NCBI RefSeq assembly: GCF_014651015.1
Contig: NZ_BMWB01000003.1
Span: forward strand, 368,847-432,846
Origin: Streptomyces xantholiticus
GTDB taxonomy: Bacteria; Actinomycetota; Actinomycetes; Streptomycetales; Streptomycetaceae
Reading direction: 5' to 3'
Length of the DNA stretch: 64,000 bases
Both the position numbers and the translations under genes were made by a program. This document shows positions 13,798-22,700 of this stretch, one piece after another. Position 1 is the first letter of the stretch, and each line of letters begins with the position of its first letter. The notes beneath the pieces are model-generated. The model searched no databases and had not been told where the DNA came from. It worked only from the letters and a program-made list of their open reading frames with translations.

Positions 13798-16290
13798 ATG
13801 TCCGTACTGACGCGCGGCGAAGCGCAGACCCGAGCCCGTCAACTCGACGTACACCGGTACACGATCGACCTCGATCTCACCACCGGCGACGAGAACTTCG
13901 ACTCACGAACCGTCATCCACTTCACCGCGAAAGCGGCAGGGGACAGCTTCGTCGAGATGAAGCCCGCCGAACTCCGCTCCATCACGCTCGACGGACAGCC
14001 CCTCGACCCCGCCCGCCTCACCGAGAACCGGTTCCCCCTCACCGGCCTCACCGCCGGCGAGCACGAACTGCGCATAGACGCGCAGATGCGCTACTCCCGC
14101 ACCGGTGAAGGCATGCACCGCTTCACCGACCCCAGCGACGGCGAGGCGTACGTCTACACGCAGCTGTTCATGGACGACGTCCAGCGCGTCTTCGCCGCCT
14201 TCGACCAGCCCGACCTCAAGGCCGTCTTCGAGGTCACGGTCACCGCTCCCCGGAGCTGGACCGTGCTCGGCAACGGCGTCGCCACCCACGACGGCGACGG
14301 CCGCTGGACCTGCGCCCCCACCCCGCTGCTGTCCACCTACCTCGTCGCCGTCGCCGCCGGCCCCTGGCACTCCGTACGCACCGAACACGCCGGACTGCCC
14401 TTCGGCATCCACTGCCGACGCTCGCTGGCCCCCTACCTCGACGCGGACGCCGACGAACTCCTCGACATCACCCGGCAGTGCTACGACCGATACCACGAGA
14501 AGTTCGAGGAGCCCTACCCCTTCGACTCCTACGACCAGGCCTTCGTCCCCGAGTTCAACGCCGGCGCCATGGAGAACCCGGGCCTCGTCACCTTCCGCGA
14601 CGAATTCGTCTACCGCTCCGCCGTCACCGACACCCAGCGCCAGACCCGTGCCATGGTCATCGCCCACGAGATGGCCCACATGTGGTTCGGCGACCTCGTC
14701 ACCCTCAAGTGGTGGGACGACATCTGGCTGAACGAGTCGTTCGCCGAGTACATGGGCTACCAGACGCTCACCGAAGCCACCCGCTTCACCGACACCTGGA
14801 CCGACTTCGCGATCGCCCGCAAGGCCTGGGGCTACGACGCAGACCAGCGGCCCTCCACCCACCCCGTCGCTCCCGACCCCGAGGCCGTCCCCGACACCGC
14901 CTCCGCGATGCTCAACTTCGACGGCATCTCCTACGCCAAGGGCGCCTCCGCCCTGCGCCAGCTCGTCACCTGGCTCGGGGAGAAGGACTTCCTCGCCGGC
15001 ATCAACACACATTTCGCCCGGCACAAGTTCGCCAACGCCACGCTCGCCGACTTCATCGACTCCCTCGCCGCGGCCACCGACCGCGACGTGCATGCCTGGG
15101 CCGAGTCCTGGCTGCGCACCACCGGCGTCGACACCCTCACCCCGACCGTCACCGACACACCCGGCGGCTGGACGCTGACCGTCGCACGCGACGGCAGCCG
15201 CCCCCACCGCATCGCCGTCGGCGCATACGACACCGACCCCATCGACCCCGGCACGCTCGTGCTCCGGGACCGCTTCGAGACCGACGTGCCGAACGACGGC
15301 GAGACACTGCCGCACCCCGGACGCCGCCCCGCGCTCGTCGTCCTCAACGACGGCGACACCAGCTACGCCAAGGTCCGCCTCGACGACACCTCCTGGCGCG
15401 CCGCCCTCGGTTTGCTGTCCGGCATTCCCGACGCCCTCACCCGCGCCGTCGTGTGGAACGCGGCACGCGACATGGTCCGTGACGGCGAACTCGCCGCCAC
15501 CGCCTACCTCGACGCAGCCTGCGAACACCTGCCGCGCGAGAACGACCTCGCAGTCGTCCAAGGCGTTCTCGCCTTCGCCGCAGGCCAGATCGCCGACTGC
15601 TACCTGCCCGCCGAGGAGCGCCCCGCCGCGCTCACCACCCTCACCCGCATCTGCCGCGACCTGCTGCGCCGCACCGAGGACGGCAGCCACCCGGGACTCC
15701 GTCTGACCGCCGTACGCCACTACATCGACGCCGCCGGCCAGCCGGAACCGATCCAGGAATGGCTCACCGAAGGCAGCGTGCCCGGCGGCCCCGAGCTCGA
15801 CCCCGAACTGCGCTGGCGCATCCTCAGGCGCCTCGCCGTCCTCGGCGCCACCGACGAAGCGGCCATCGCCGCCGAACTCGAACGCGATCCGAGCGCCACC
15901 GGCCAGGAAGGTGCCGCCCGCTGCCGCGCAGCCCTCCCCACACCGGAGGCCAAGGCAGCGGCCTGGGCCCGGCTCTTCGCCGCCGACGACCTGTCGAACT
16001 ACCTGTTCGCGGCGACCGCGCAAGGCTTCTGGCAGCCCGAACAGGCCGACCTCGTACGCGAGTACGTACCCCGTTTCTACCCCGACGCGGTCGCCCTCGC
16101 CGCGCGTCGCGGCCCGGCGATCGCCGAAGCGTGCGGCCGCTACGCCTTCCCCGTCCACGCCGTCGACCCGGAGGCGCTCCGCGCGGGCGAAGCGTGCCTC
16201 GCCGAACCGGACATCCTCCCGGCGCTGCGCCGCAAACTGGCCGACCAGCTCGACGACTTGCGCAGGGCGCTGCGCGTGCGGGGAGCGTGA
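13798..16290 (+). CDS. pepN: Aminopeptidase N (M1 zinc metallopeptidase)
   Basis: An 830-residue cytoplasmic aminopeptidase removing N-terminal residues from peptides. The substrate-anchoring GAMEN motif is near residue 256. The zinc site HExxH is H290 and H294 (HEMAH), with the third ligand E313 in NESFAEY. The C-terminal half is the helical ERAP1-like domain of actinobacterial PepN. Size and domain order agree with the Streptomyces enzyme. The ATG at 13798 starts directly into the first beta domain. Confidence 0.95.
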   Translation: MSVLTRGEAQTRARQLDVHRYTIDLDLTTGDENFDSRTVIHFTAKAAGDSFVEMKPAELRSITLDGQPLDPARLTENRFPLTGLTAGEHELRIDAQMRYSRTGEGMHRFTDPSDGEAYVYTQLFMDDVQRVFAAFDQPDLKAVFEVTVTAPRSWTVLGNGVATHDGDGRWTCAPTPLLSTYLVAVAAGPWHSVRTEHAGLPFGIHCRRSLAPYLDADADELLDITRQCYDRYHEKFEEPYPFDSYDQAFVPEFNAGAMENPGLVTFRDEFVYRSAVTDTQRQTRAMVIAHEMAHMWFGDLVTLKWWDDIWLNESFAEYMGYQTLTEATRFTDTWTDFAIARKAWGYDADQRPSTHPVAPDPEAVPDTASAMLNFDGISYAKGASALRQLVTWLGEKDFLAGINTHFARHKFANATLADFIDSLAAATDRDVHAWAESWLRTTGVDTLTPTVTDTPGGWTLTVARDGSRPHRIAVGAYDTDPIDPGTLVLRDRFETDVPNDGETLPHPGRRPALVVLNDGDTSYAKVRLDDTSWRAALGLLSGIPDALTRAVVWNAARDMVRDGELAATAYLDAACEHLPRENDLAVVQGVLAFAAGQIADCYLPAEERPAALTTLTRICRDLLRRTEDGSHPGLRLTAVRHYIDAAGQPEPIQEWLTEGSVPGGPELDPELRWRILRRLAVLGATDEAAIAAELERDPSATGQEGAARCRAALPTPEAKAAAWARLFAADDLSNYLFAATAQGFWQPEQADLVREYVPRFYPDAVALAARRGPAIAEACGRYAFPVHAVDPEALRAGEACLAEPDILPALRRKLADQLDDLRRALRVRGA

Positions 16291-17063
16291 GCTTTGGGGT
16301 GGGCCCCGCCCCCCGGGCCCCTACGACCTCGCGGCCCTTGCGGGAGCCCCGGCGGCGCCGGAGCGTGCCCGTCCTGCCGGTGATCCGCCCGATACCCGCG
16401 CCTCGGTCGCCGACGGCGCTCCGCCGGAGCCCGCCCGGGGGAGTGCCCTCACCCACCTGCGGCCTCCAGGCCACAGGTCGTGATGGAGGCGCGCACATCG
16501 TTCGATGACACCGCGCGGACCGCGGTACGGAGCCACGGGGGTGCCTGGTGCTGCTCGCGCAGTGGGGTACGGGGCTCGGGGCCGGTGCTGCCCGCGGAGC
16601 GCAGCACGGTGCCCGGGCGGTGCCCGGTCCTGCCGACGCTGCGCATACCCGGCCCTGGGCGGGAGTCCCCGAAAACACCGCGCGAAGAAGCGGTAACGGG
16701 GGTCCTGGGCGGGGTCCGGCCCGCGGAGCGCGGGGCGGTGTTCAGGGCCGAGGCTCTGAACACCTGGGGCGCGCGATGGCCGGCTCCGGGCGGAGCCCGA
16801 TTCCGGGAAGGGGCGGGGTGGGGAGGTGCCGCGCAGCGGCCTCCACACGGCCGCAGCGGCCTTCACCCGTGCCGAGCCGTACCCGCAGCAATCCGCTTGT
16901 GCCCGGCGCCCGCCCGGCAGCCGATACCGCACCGACCGCTCCCAACCACCCCTCCCACAAGGCAATACCACTTTCGGGTCGTGATCGTTGAGATCTGCGG
17001 GCGCCCCATCGGGCCCCTCGTCACCGTTGGGTGACACCCGCGTCTCGCTCAAGGACCCGCCTC
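16291..17063. other. Long gene-free region before the DesA/DesB-like pair
   Basis: No gene is convincing in 773 bases. The region has several hairpins, including ggtgttcag (16737-16745) with ctgaacacc (16756-16764) and acctgcggcct with aggccacaggt around 16456-16479. The word cccgcggagcgc recurs at about 16591 and 16721. Close to the next gene, gtcacc/ggtgac forms a palindrome at 17020-17035. I see no match to the DmdR/IdeR iron box (TTAGGTTAGGCTCACCTAA), which one would expect for a siderophore gene. Confidence 0.55.
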
Positions 17064-18440
17064 ATGCCGCACACCCCGCCCCTCGCGGGAGGAATCACCG
17101 GCCCCGACGCCCTGCGCCCCCTGCTTGCTCTCGTGCTCGACGCCCTCGGCGAGGGCGCCGTCGCGCGCGGCGGGCCGGTGTCGGCCGGCGGGCCGGACGC
17201 CGTCGCCGCACGCGTGCGGCAGGCCGTTGGCGAGGTACTGCCGGAACACGGCGACGGCGCCGCGCACGCCCTGCGTACTCTCGTCCGCGCCGTCGCCCAC
17301 GGCGCCGCCGACCCCGCCGACCCCCTGTGCGCGGCACACCTGCACACCCCGCCGCTCGCGCTCGCCGTCGCCGCCGACCTCGCCGCCTCCGCGCTCAACC
17401 CGTCCATGGACTCCTGGGACCAGGCCCCCGCTGCCTCCGAACTGGAGACCAGGGTCACCCGTGTCCTCGCGCGCGAGGTGTATCCGCGAGGTACCGCTCC
17501 CGACGCCCTGGTCACCACCGGCGGCACCGAGTCCAACCAGCTCGCCCTGCTCCTCGCGAGAGAGCGTCACGGAATGGTCCGGACCGTCTGCGGCGACACC
17601 GCCCACCACTCGGTGCGCCGCGCCGCCTGGCTCCTCGGTCTCCCCGAACCGGTCACCGCCCCCGTCCACGACCCGGCCGCACTCGACGCCACGCTCGCCA
17701 CGCTCGCCGCCCACCACGGCCCCCCGCTCCTGGTGGTCGCCACCGCCGGTACCACCGACACCGGCCGCATCGACCCGCTTTCGGCAATCGCCGGCGCCGC
17801 CGACCGCCACGGCGCCGAACTGCACATCGACGCCTCCTACGGCGGCCCACTGCTCTTCAGCGCCGACCGCCGCCACCTCCTCGCCGGCCTCGAGCGCGCC
17901 CACTCCGTAACCCTCGACCTGCACAAACTGGGCTGGCAACCGGTCGCTGCCGGGCTGCTCGCCGTACCCGACGCCGGCCGCCTCGCACCGCTCGGGCACA
18001 CGGCCGAGTACCTCAACGCCGAGGACGACACCGACGCCGGCCTGCCCGATCTGCTCGGCCGCTCCCTGCGCACCACCCGCCGGCCCGACATCCTCAAGAT
18101 CGCCGTCACCCTCAGAGCGCTCGGCCGCGCCGGTCTCGGCGCCCTCGTCGACCGCACCTGCGCCGCGGCGCACGACCTCGCCGACCTCGTCGAGAAGAAT
18201 CCCCGGCTGGAACTGTACGAACGGCCCACCCTCTCCACCGTCCTGTTCCGGCCCGCCGACGCCTCCGACGAGGAGACCGCCCAGATCCGGCGCACCCTGC
18301 TCACCGAGGGCCGAGCCGTCCTCGGCCGTGCCCGCGCGGATGGCCGGATCTGGCTCAAGGCGACCCTGCTCAACCCCCATACCACCCTCGAAGCCCTCGA
18401 AGCCCTGACCCGACTCGTGGAAGGCAGCACACCCCGATGA
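17064..18440 (+). CDS. PLP-dependent decarboxylase, DesA-like
   Basis: A 458-residue group II decarboxylase related to the lysine decarboxylase DesA of desferrioxamine synthesis and to diaminobutyrate decarboxylases. Visible landmarks are TTGGTESNQLAL (phosphate binding), the HIDASYGGPLLFS aspartate loop, and the cofactor lysine K288 in LDLHKLGWQP, where DesA-type enzymes usually read YHKSFFQP. The C-terminal LLNPHTT is also DesA-like. The likely reaction is decarboxylation of lysine, ornithine or diaminobutyrate to a diamine. I chose the ATG at 17064 because aagga lies 8 bases before it; the GTG at 17031 has none. The stop overlaps the next start (ATGA). Confidence 0.85.
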   Translation: MPHTPPLAGGITGPDALRPLLALVLDALGEGAVARGGPVSAGGPDAVAARVRQAVGEVLPEHGDGAAHALRTLVRAVAHGAADPADPLCAAHLHTPPLALAVAADLAASALNPSMDSWDQAPAASELETRVTRVLAREVYPRGTAPDALVTTGGTESNQLALLLARERHGMVRTVCGDTAHHSVRRAAWLLGLPEPVTAPVHDPAALDATLATLAAHHGPPLLVVATAGTTDTGRIDPLSAIAGAADRHGAELHIDASYGGPLLFSADRRHLLAGLERAHSVTLDLHKLGWQPVAAGLLAVPDAGRLAPLGHTAEYLNAEDDTDAGLPDLLGRSLRTTRRPDILKIAVTLRALGRAGLGALVDRTCAAAHDLADLVEKNPRLELYERPTLSTVLFRPADASDEETAQIRRTLLTEGRAVLGRARADGRIWLKATLLNPHTTLEALEALTRLVEGSTPR

Positions 18441-19852
18441 CCGGCACGCCACCGACCGAACAGGCCGACCTGCCCCAGGACCTCGTGGGCGTCGGCATCG
18501 GCCCGTTCAACCTGTCCCTCGCCGCCCTGGCCCACGGCGTGCCCGGCGGACTCGCCGCCTGCTTCTACGATCAGCGGCCCGTCTTCCGATGGCACCCCGG
18601 CCTGCTCATCGAAGGCGCCACCCTCCAGGTCCCTTTCCTCGCCGACCTCGTCACCCTCGCCGACCCCGCCAGCCCCTGGACCTTCCTCAACCACCTGCGC
18701 TCCCGCGACCGGCTCTTCCCCTTCTACTTCGCCGAGCGGTTCCACATCCAGCGCGCCGAGTACGACGCCTACTGCCGCTGGGTCGCCGACAGTCTGCCCG
18801 GAGTCCACTTCGGCCACCAGGTCGACGCCGTCCGCTGGAATGCCGAACGGGGCCTGTTCGAAGTCGACTTCACCCAGCTCGACGCCGACGGCGAGGCCGA
18901 AGCCCTCGGCCGCACCTACACCCGCAACGTCGCTCTCGGCGTCGGCACCGAGCCCTACGTCCCGGAACCGCTGCGCCCCCTCGCCGACGCACCCTCCGCC
19001 CCGGTCATCCACTCCGCGGACTACCTCGACCACCGCGACCGGCTGCTGGCCGCCGAACACGTGACCGTCATCGGCTCGGGCCAGTCCGGAGCCGAGGTCT
19101 TCCTGGACCTGCTGCGCGCCCGGCCCTCCGGAGCCGAGAAGCTGCACTGGCTGGCCCGCACCGAAGCCTTCGCACCGATGGAGTACTCCAAGCTCGGCCT
19201 GGAGCACTTCACCCCCGACTACACCCACTACTTCCACGGCCTGCCCGAACAGACCCGCGGCGACCTCGTCCCCCGTCAGTGGCAGCTCCACAAAGGGATC
19301 GACGCCGACACCATCGCCGCCATCCACGACGAGCTCTACCGCCGCAGCCTCCACGGCGGCTGGCCCGACGCCGTCCTCACTCCCGGCGTCACGGTCCGCA
19401 CCGCCGGCCGCGTCGCCGGCACCAAGGTCGAGCTCCACCTCGAACACACCCAGCAGGGCACCCGTTCCCGGCTCACCACCGACGCCGTCGTCCTCGCCAC
19501 CGGCTATCGCGAACGCCCGCTCGGCTCCCTCCTCGCAGGTCTCGACCCGTACATGCGCACTGACAGCGCCGGACGGCACCTCGTCGACGCCGAGTTCCGG
19601 CTGCAGCTGGATCCGGCCGTCACCGGATCCGTGTACGTGCAGAACGCCGGACGGCACACCCACGGCGTCGGCGCCCCCGACCTCGGACTGGCCGCCTGGC
19701 GCAGCGCGAGCATCCTCAACACCCTCACCGGCAAAGAGCCCTACCCCCTGCCCCGCCGCACCGCCTTCACCACCTTCGGCCTCGACCGGCGCGAGGCGCC
19801 CGGCATCCCACGCCAGGCGCCCGCGCTCACCCCGCTGGAAACGGAGGTATGA
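18437..19852 (+). CDS. Lysine/ornithine N-monooxygenase, DesB-like
   Basis: A 471-residue flavin-dependent N-hydroxylase. An FAD motif GVGIGPFNLSLA lies near residue 20, the NADPH motif GSGQSGAEVFLDLL near residue 217, and the late ATGYRERPL motif near 357. This set is typical of IucD/PvdA/DesB enzymes, which hydroxylate the terminal amine of a diamine or amino acid. Start and upstream stop overlap by 4 bases, so it is coupled to the decarboxylase and probably acts on its product. The acyltransferase (DesC) and NIS synthetase (DesD) needed to complete a siderophore are absent; the next gene is convergent. Confidence 0.9.
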   Translation: MTGTPPTEQADLPQDLVGVGIGPFNLSLAALAHGVPGGLAACFYDQRPVFRWHPGLLIEGATLQVPFLADLVTLADPASPWTFLNHLRSRDRLFPFYFAERFHIQRAEYDAYCRWVADSLPGVHFGHQVDAVRWNAERGLFEVDFTQLDADGEAEALGRTYTRNVALGVGTEPYVPEPLRPLADAPSAPVIHSADYLDHRDRLLAAEHVTVIGSGQSGAEVFLDLLRARPSGAEKLHWLARTEAFAPMEYSKLGLEHFTPDYTHYFHGLPEQTRGDLVPRQWQLHKGIDADTIAAIHDELYRRSLHGGWPDAVLTPGVTVRTAGRVAGTKVELHLEHTQQGTRSRLTTDAVVLATGYRERPLGSLLAGLDPYMRTDSAGRHLVDAEFRLQLDPAVTGSVYVQNAGRHTHGVGAPDLGLAAWRSASILNTLTGKEPYPLPRRTAFTTFGLDRREAPGIPRQAPALTPLETEV

Positions 19853-19872
19853 GCCGTTCCGGCGGACGGGCC

Positions 19873-21684
19873 CTAGAAGACGGGCACACCGTCCCGGGTG
19901 AGCCTCCAGCCCACCGACGCGAACCGAGCCGGATCCACCGTGCCCTCCGCCTGCACCCAGGCGATGATCGTGTTCCGGATCTCCTCCGAGTTCGCCCACA
20001 ACTGCCGGGACGCGGCCACATGCGGGAAGTTCCCGCCGCCGCTCGCCCGGTAGTTGTTGACGGCCAGCACGAACCGCGCCGCCGGATCGATCGGCGCACC
20101 CTCGAACGAGAGACCCGCGATCCGCTCACCCGCCGGCTTCGCGATGTCGATGTCGTACGTCAGTCCCGACACCGCGTCGTAGTTGTAGTCGGGCGTCCCG
20201 CCCGCGTTCGTCAGCTTCGACGTGTCGACCGGCGCCCCGGCCGGAGTCTGCACGTAGTACCGCGCGGAGAACTCCAGGTATTCCTTCAGCTGCGCACCCG
20301 TCATCAGCCGCGCCTCGAGTGTGTTCTCGAACGGATACAGCCCCGCGGCGTCCTTGATCGTCACCTTGCCCGCCGGGATCACCGCCGAACGGGAGAAGCA
20401 CGACGCCTGCGACACCACCGGCAGCCCCGCGTACTCGCCGCCCGCCAGCGCGGCCTTCACCGTCACAGCCTGCACATGGTTGATCAGGTCGATGATCGGC
20501 TCGTCCCGCCACGGCGCGTCGGCCGTGGACATCGCCACCGTCGACGTGCCGATGATCTGATTGACGTACGCGACGACCTCCCTGTGCTCGTCACCCAACA
20601 GCCGGGTGATCTTCGGGTCCTCCGCGACCGTGTTGGAGTTCAGGACCTTCGCCGCGACCTTCTCGACCGTCCAGCGGCCCCTCTCCCACACCAGGTCGAA
20701 GTCGAACAGCGTCAGCCGCTGCCCCCACTTCAGCGGCTCGGAGAGCACGACCTGCCTGCCTGTCTCCTTGTTCGTGACGAAGTACTCCGGTATCTCGGTG
20801 TGCGCGTGCCCGACCAGGATCGCGTCGACACCGGGAACCTGCTCGGCCACCAGACCCGCCGCGTTCTCCACGTACGGGAGCTGGTCACCGTACGACGACG
20901 TGCCGCTGGAGCCCGAGTGCGCCGACACGATCACGACGACCGCTCCCATCGACCGCAGCTTCGGCACCCACTTCGCCGCCTGCTCCTCCAGCCCCGGGAA
21001 CACCATCCTGCCGCTCACGTTCTGCTTGTCCCAGATCGCGATGCCCGGATTGGTCAGCCCCAGGACCGCCACCCGCACATCACGCCCGTGCGGCGTACGC
21101 AGCCGGTGCATGCTGTACGGCGGGAACGCCGGACACAGCGTCTGCGCATCCAGTGCGTTCGCCCCCAGCAGTGGGAAGTCGCACTGCTCCTCGAACTTGC
21201 GCAGCACCGGGATACCGTAGTTGAACTCGTGGTTGCCGAGCGCCGCGGCGTCATAGCCGATGGCGTTCATCGCCTGCGCCATCGGGTGCACCGGACCACT
21301 CTGCGCCGTGATCGGGTCGACCTTGGCGTAGTAGTACGACAACTGGGTGCCCTGGATCGTGTCACCGGCGTCGATCAGCAGCGTGTTGGGCCGGCCCTTC
21401 TCCTTGCGCACCTGGTTCACCAACGTCGAGATCTTCGCCAGGCCCACGTCGTTGTGTGCCTTGTCGTCGAACTCACGGTCCGTGAAATAGTCCCAGTTGA
21501 AGACATTTCCATGCAGATCTGTCGTGCCCATGACCGTGAACGAGTACCGCTTCCGCGGACGCCCGTGCCCATGGTCCTCGCCCCGCTCCTCGGCCACGGC
21601 GGGTGCGGCACCGGCACCCGCGACCGCGACACCCGCCCCGGCGGCGGCCGACCGCTCAAGGAACGCCCTACGGTTCAACGGCAT
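19873..21684 (-). CDS. Tat-exported metallophosphatase/5'-nucleotidase
   Basis: A 603-residue secreted UshA/CpdB-type phosphoesterase that probably frees phosphate from extracellular nucleotides. The N-terminus NRRAFLERSAAAGAGVAVAG is a twin-arginine signal. The dinuclear metal site is marked by TDLHGN, DAGDTIQG, GNHEFNYG and GHAHTE. The C-terminal 5'-nucleotidase domain binds substrate (NNYRASGGGNFPH near the end). The ATG at 21684 has gagggagac before it; an upstream in-frame ATG at 21762 would hide the Tat signal. It ends 20 bases from the convergent monooxygenase. Confidence 0.92.
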   Translation of the reverse strand: MPLNRRAFLERSAAAGAGVAVAGAGAAPAVAEERGEDHGHGRPRKRYSFTVMGTTDLHGNVFNWDYFTDREFDDKAHNDVGLAKISTLVNQVRKEKGRPNTLLIDAGDTIQGTQLSYYYAKVDPITAQSGPVHPMAQAMNAIGYDAAALGNHEFNYGIPVLRKFEEQCDFPLLGANALDAQTLCPAFPPYSMHRLRTPHGRDVRVAVLGLTNPGIAIWDKQNVSGRMVFPGLEEQAAKWVPKLRSMGAVVVIVSAHSGSSGTSSYGDQLPYVENAAGLVAEQVPGVDAILVGHAHTEIPEYFVTNKETGRQVVLSEPLKWGQRLTLFDFDLVWERGRWTVEKVAAKVLNSNTVAEDPKITRLLGDEHREVVAYVNQIIGTSTVAMSTADAPWRDEPIIDLINHVQAVTVKAALAGGEYAGLPVVSQASCFSRSAVIPAGKVTIKDAAGLYPFENTLEARLMTGAQLKEYLEFSARYYVQTPAGAPVDTSKLTNAGGTPDYNYDAVSGLTYDIDIAKPAGERIAGLSFEGAPIDPAARFVLAVNNYRASGGGNFPHVAASRQLWANSEEIRNTIIAWVQAEGTVDPARFASVGWRLTRDGVPVF

Positions 21685-21852
21685 TTCGTCTCCCTCGATC
21701 ACCTGCGCAACCCACGTGCACAACGCGCGTAGATTCTGGCCCACGTGCCATTCCCGCAACACCCCTGCGGGGTTTCGATCCGATGTCCGACCCGGTCGTC
21801 ACACCCGGATGCAAGAGTGGGACAACCAGCCCGGCGCACAAGGGAGCCACTC

Positions 21853-22566
21853 ATGACCGATGCCGCACCCCCCACTCCCACCGCCCCGTTCGCCACCCCC
21901 GACCAGCCACGGGTCGCCGTACGAGGCGAGGCGCGCCTGGAATTCGACCCCGAGATCGCCCGCATCGGCATCAGCATCAGCGCCCGCGGCAAGGACCGCC
22001 GCACCGCCCTCGAAGACCTCACACGCCGCAACTCCGCCGCTCTCGACCTCGTCAAGACCTACGGCCAAGCGGTCGAAAAGCTCGAAACCGGCGCCTTCTC
22101 CGTCACCCCCGAACTCGCCCAGCACGGCCGCGGCGAACGTATTCACGCGTACCACGGCCGCGTCCACATCACCGCCGTGCTCAACGACTTCACCGCGCTC
22201 GGCGAACTGACCACCCGCCTCGCCGACCTGGAACTCACCCGCGTCACCGGCCCCTGGTGGTCACTGCGCCCCGACTCGCCCGCCCACGGTGAAACCCGCC
22301 GCCAAGCGGTACGCGAAGCCGTCCAACGCGCCCGTGAATACGCCGAAGCGATCGGTGGCCGGCTCTCCGCCCTCGTGGAACTCGCCGACATCGGAGCAGA
22401 AGCCCCCATGCCTGCCTACGGAATGCCGGCCGCACCCGGCTCCATGCGTGGCTTCGGCGGAGCCGCAACCGCAGAGGCGGCCCCCGCCCTGGACCTCGAA
22501 CCACAACGCCAGACGCTTTACGCCCAGGTCAACGCCCGCTTCACCATGACACCGCCGCAACTCTGA
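21853..22566 (+). CDS. SIMPL-domain (DUF541) protein
   Basis: A 237-residue protein of the SIMPL family, of unclear molecular function; some relatives are periplasmic and linked to oxidative stress. The typical opening VAVRGEARLEFDPEIARIGI is near residue 20, and RAREYAEAIGG precedes a proline/glycine-rich linker toward the end. There is no signal peptide, so this member should be cytoplasmic. The ATG at 21853 follows agggagcc. It is divergent from the nucleotidase gene, with 168 bases between the two starts. Confidence 0.85.
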   Translation: MTDAAPPTPTAPFATPDQPRVAVRGEARLEFDPEIARIGISISARGKDRRTALEDLTRRNSAALDLVKTYGQAVEKLETGAFSVTPELAQHGRGERIHAYHGRVHITAVLNDFTALGELTTRLADLELTRVTGPWWSLRPDSPAHGETRRQAVREAVQRAREYAEAIGGRLSALVELADIGAEAPMPAYGMPAAPGSMRGFGGAATAEAAPALDLEPQRQTLYAQVNARFTMTPPQL

Positions 22567-22700
22567 CCGCCATGCGTCCTGCGCTCATCGGAGCGCCCTC
22601 GCGCACAATTCAACACTTGTCAATAGCCTTTCATGCGAAGGCCGTTGAGTAGTCATACGCGACCAATTCTCTACCGACCGGTAAGACATAGGCTCGAAAC

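Noticed and set aside
13903..16158. A 751-codon minus-strand frame
   Set aside because: It is antisense to pepN, glycine/valine-rich and without motifs; pepN carries all M1 motifs.
16900..17063. DmdR/IdeR iron box before the DesA/DesB-like pair
   Set aside because: No segment resembles TTAGGTTAGGCTCACCTAA; only a short gtcacc/ggtgac palindrome is present.
16988..18436. Upstream open frame in phase with the N-monooxygenase
   Set aside because: It overlaps the decarboxylase in another frame and is Arg/Pro-rich; the monooxygenase starts at the ATGA overlap at 18437.
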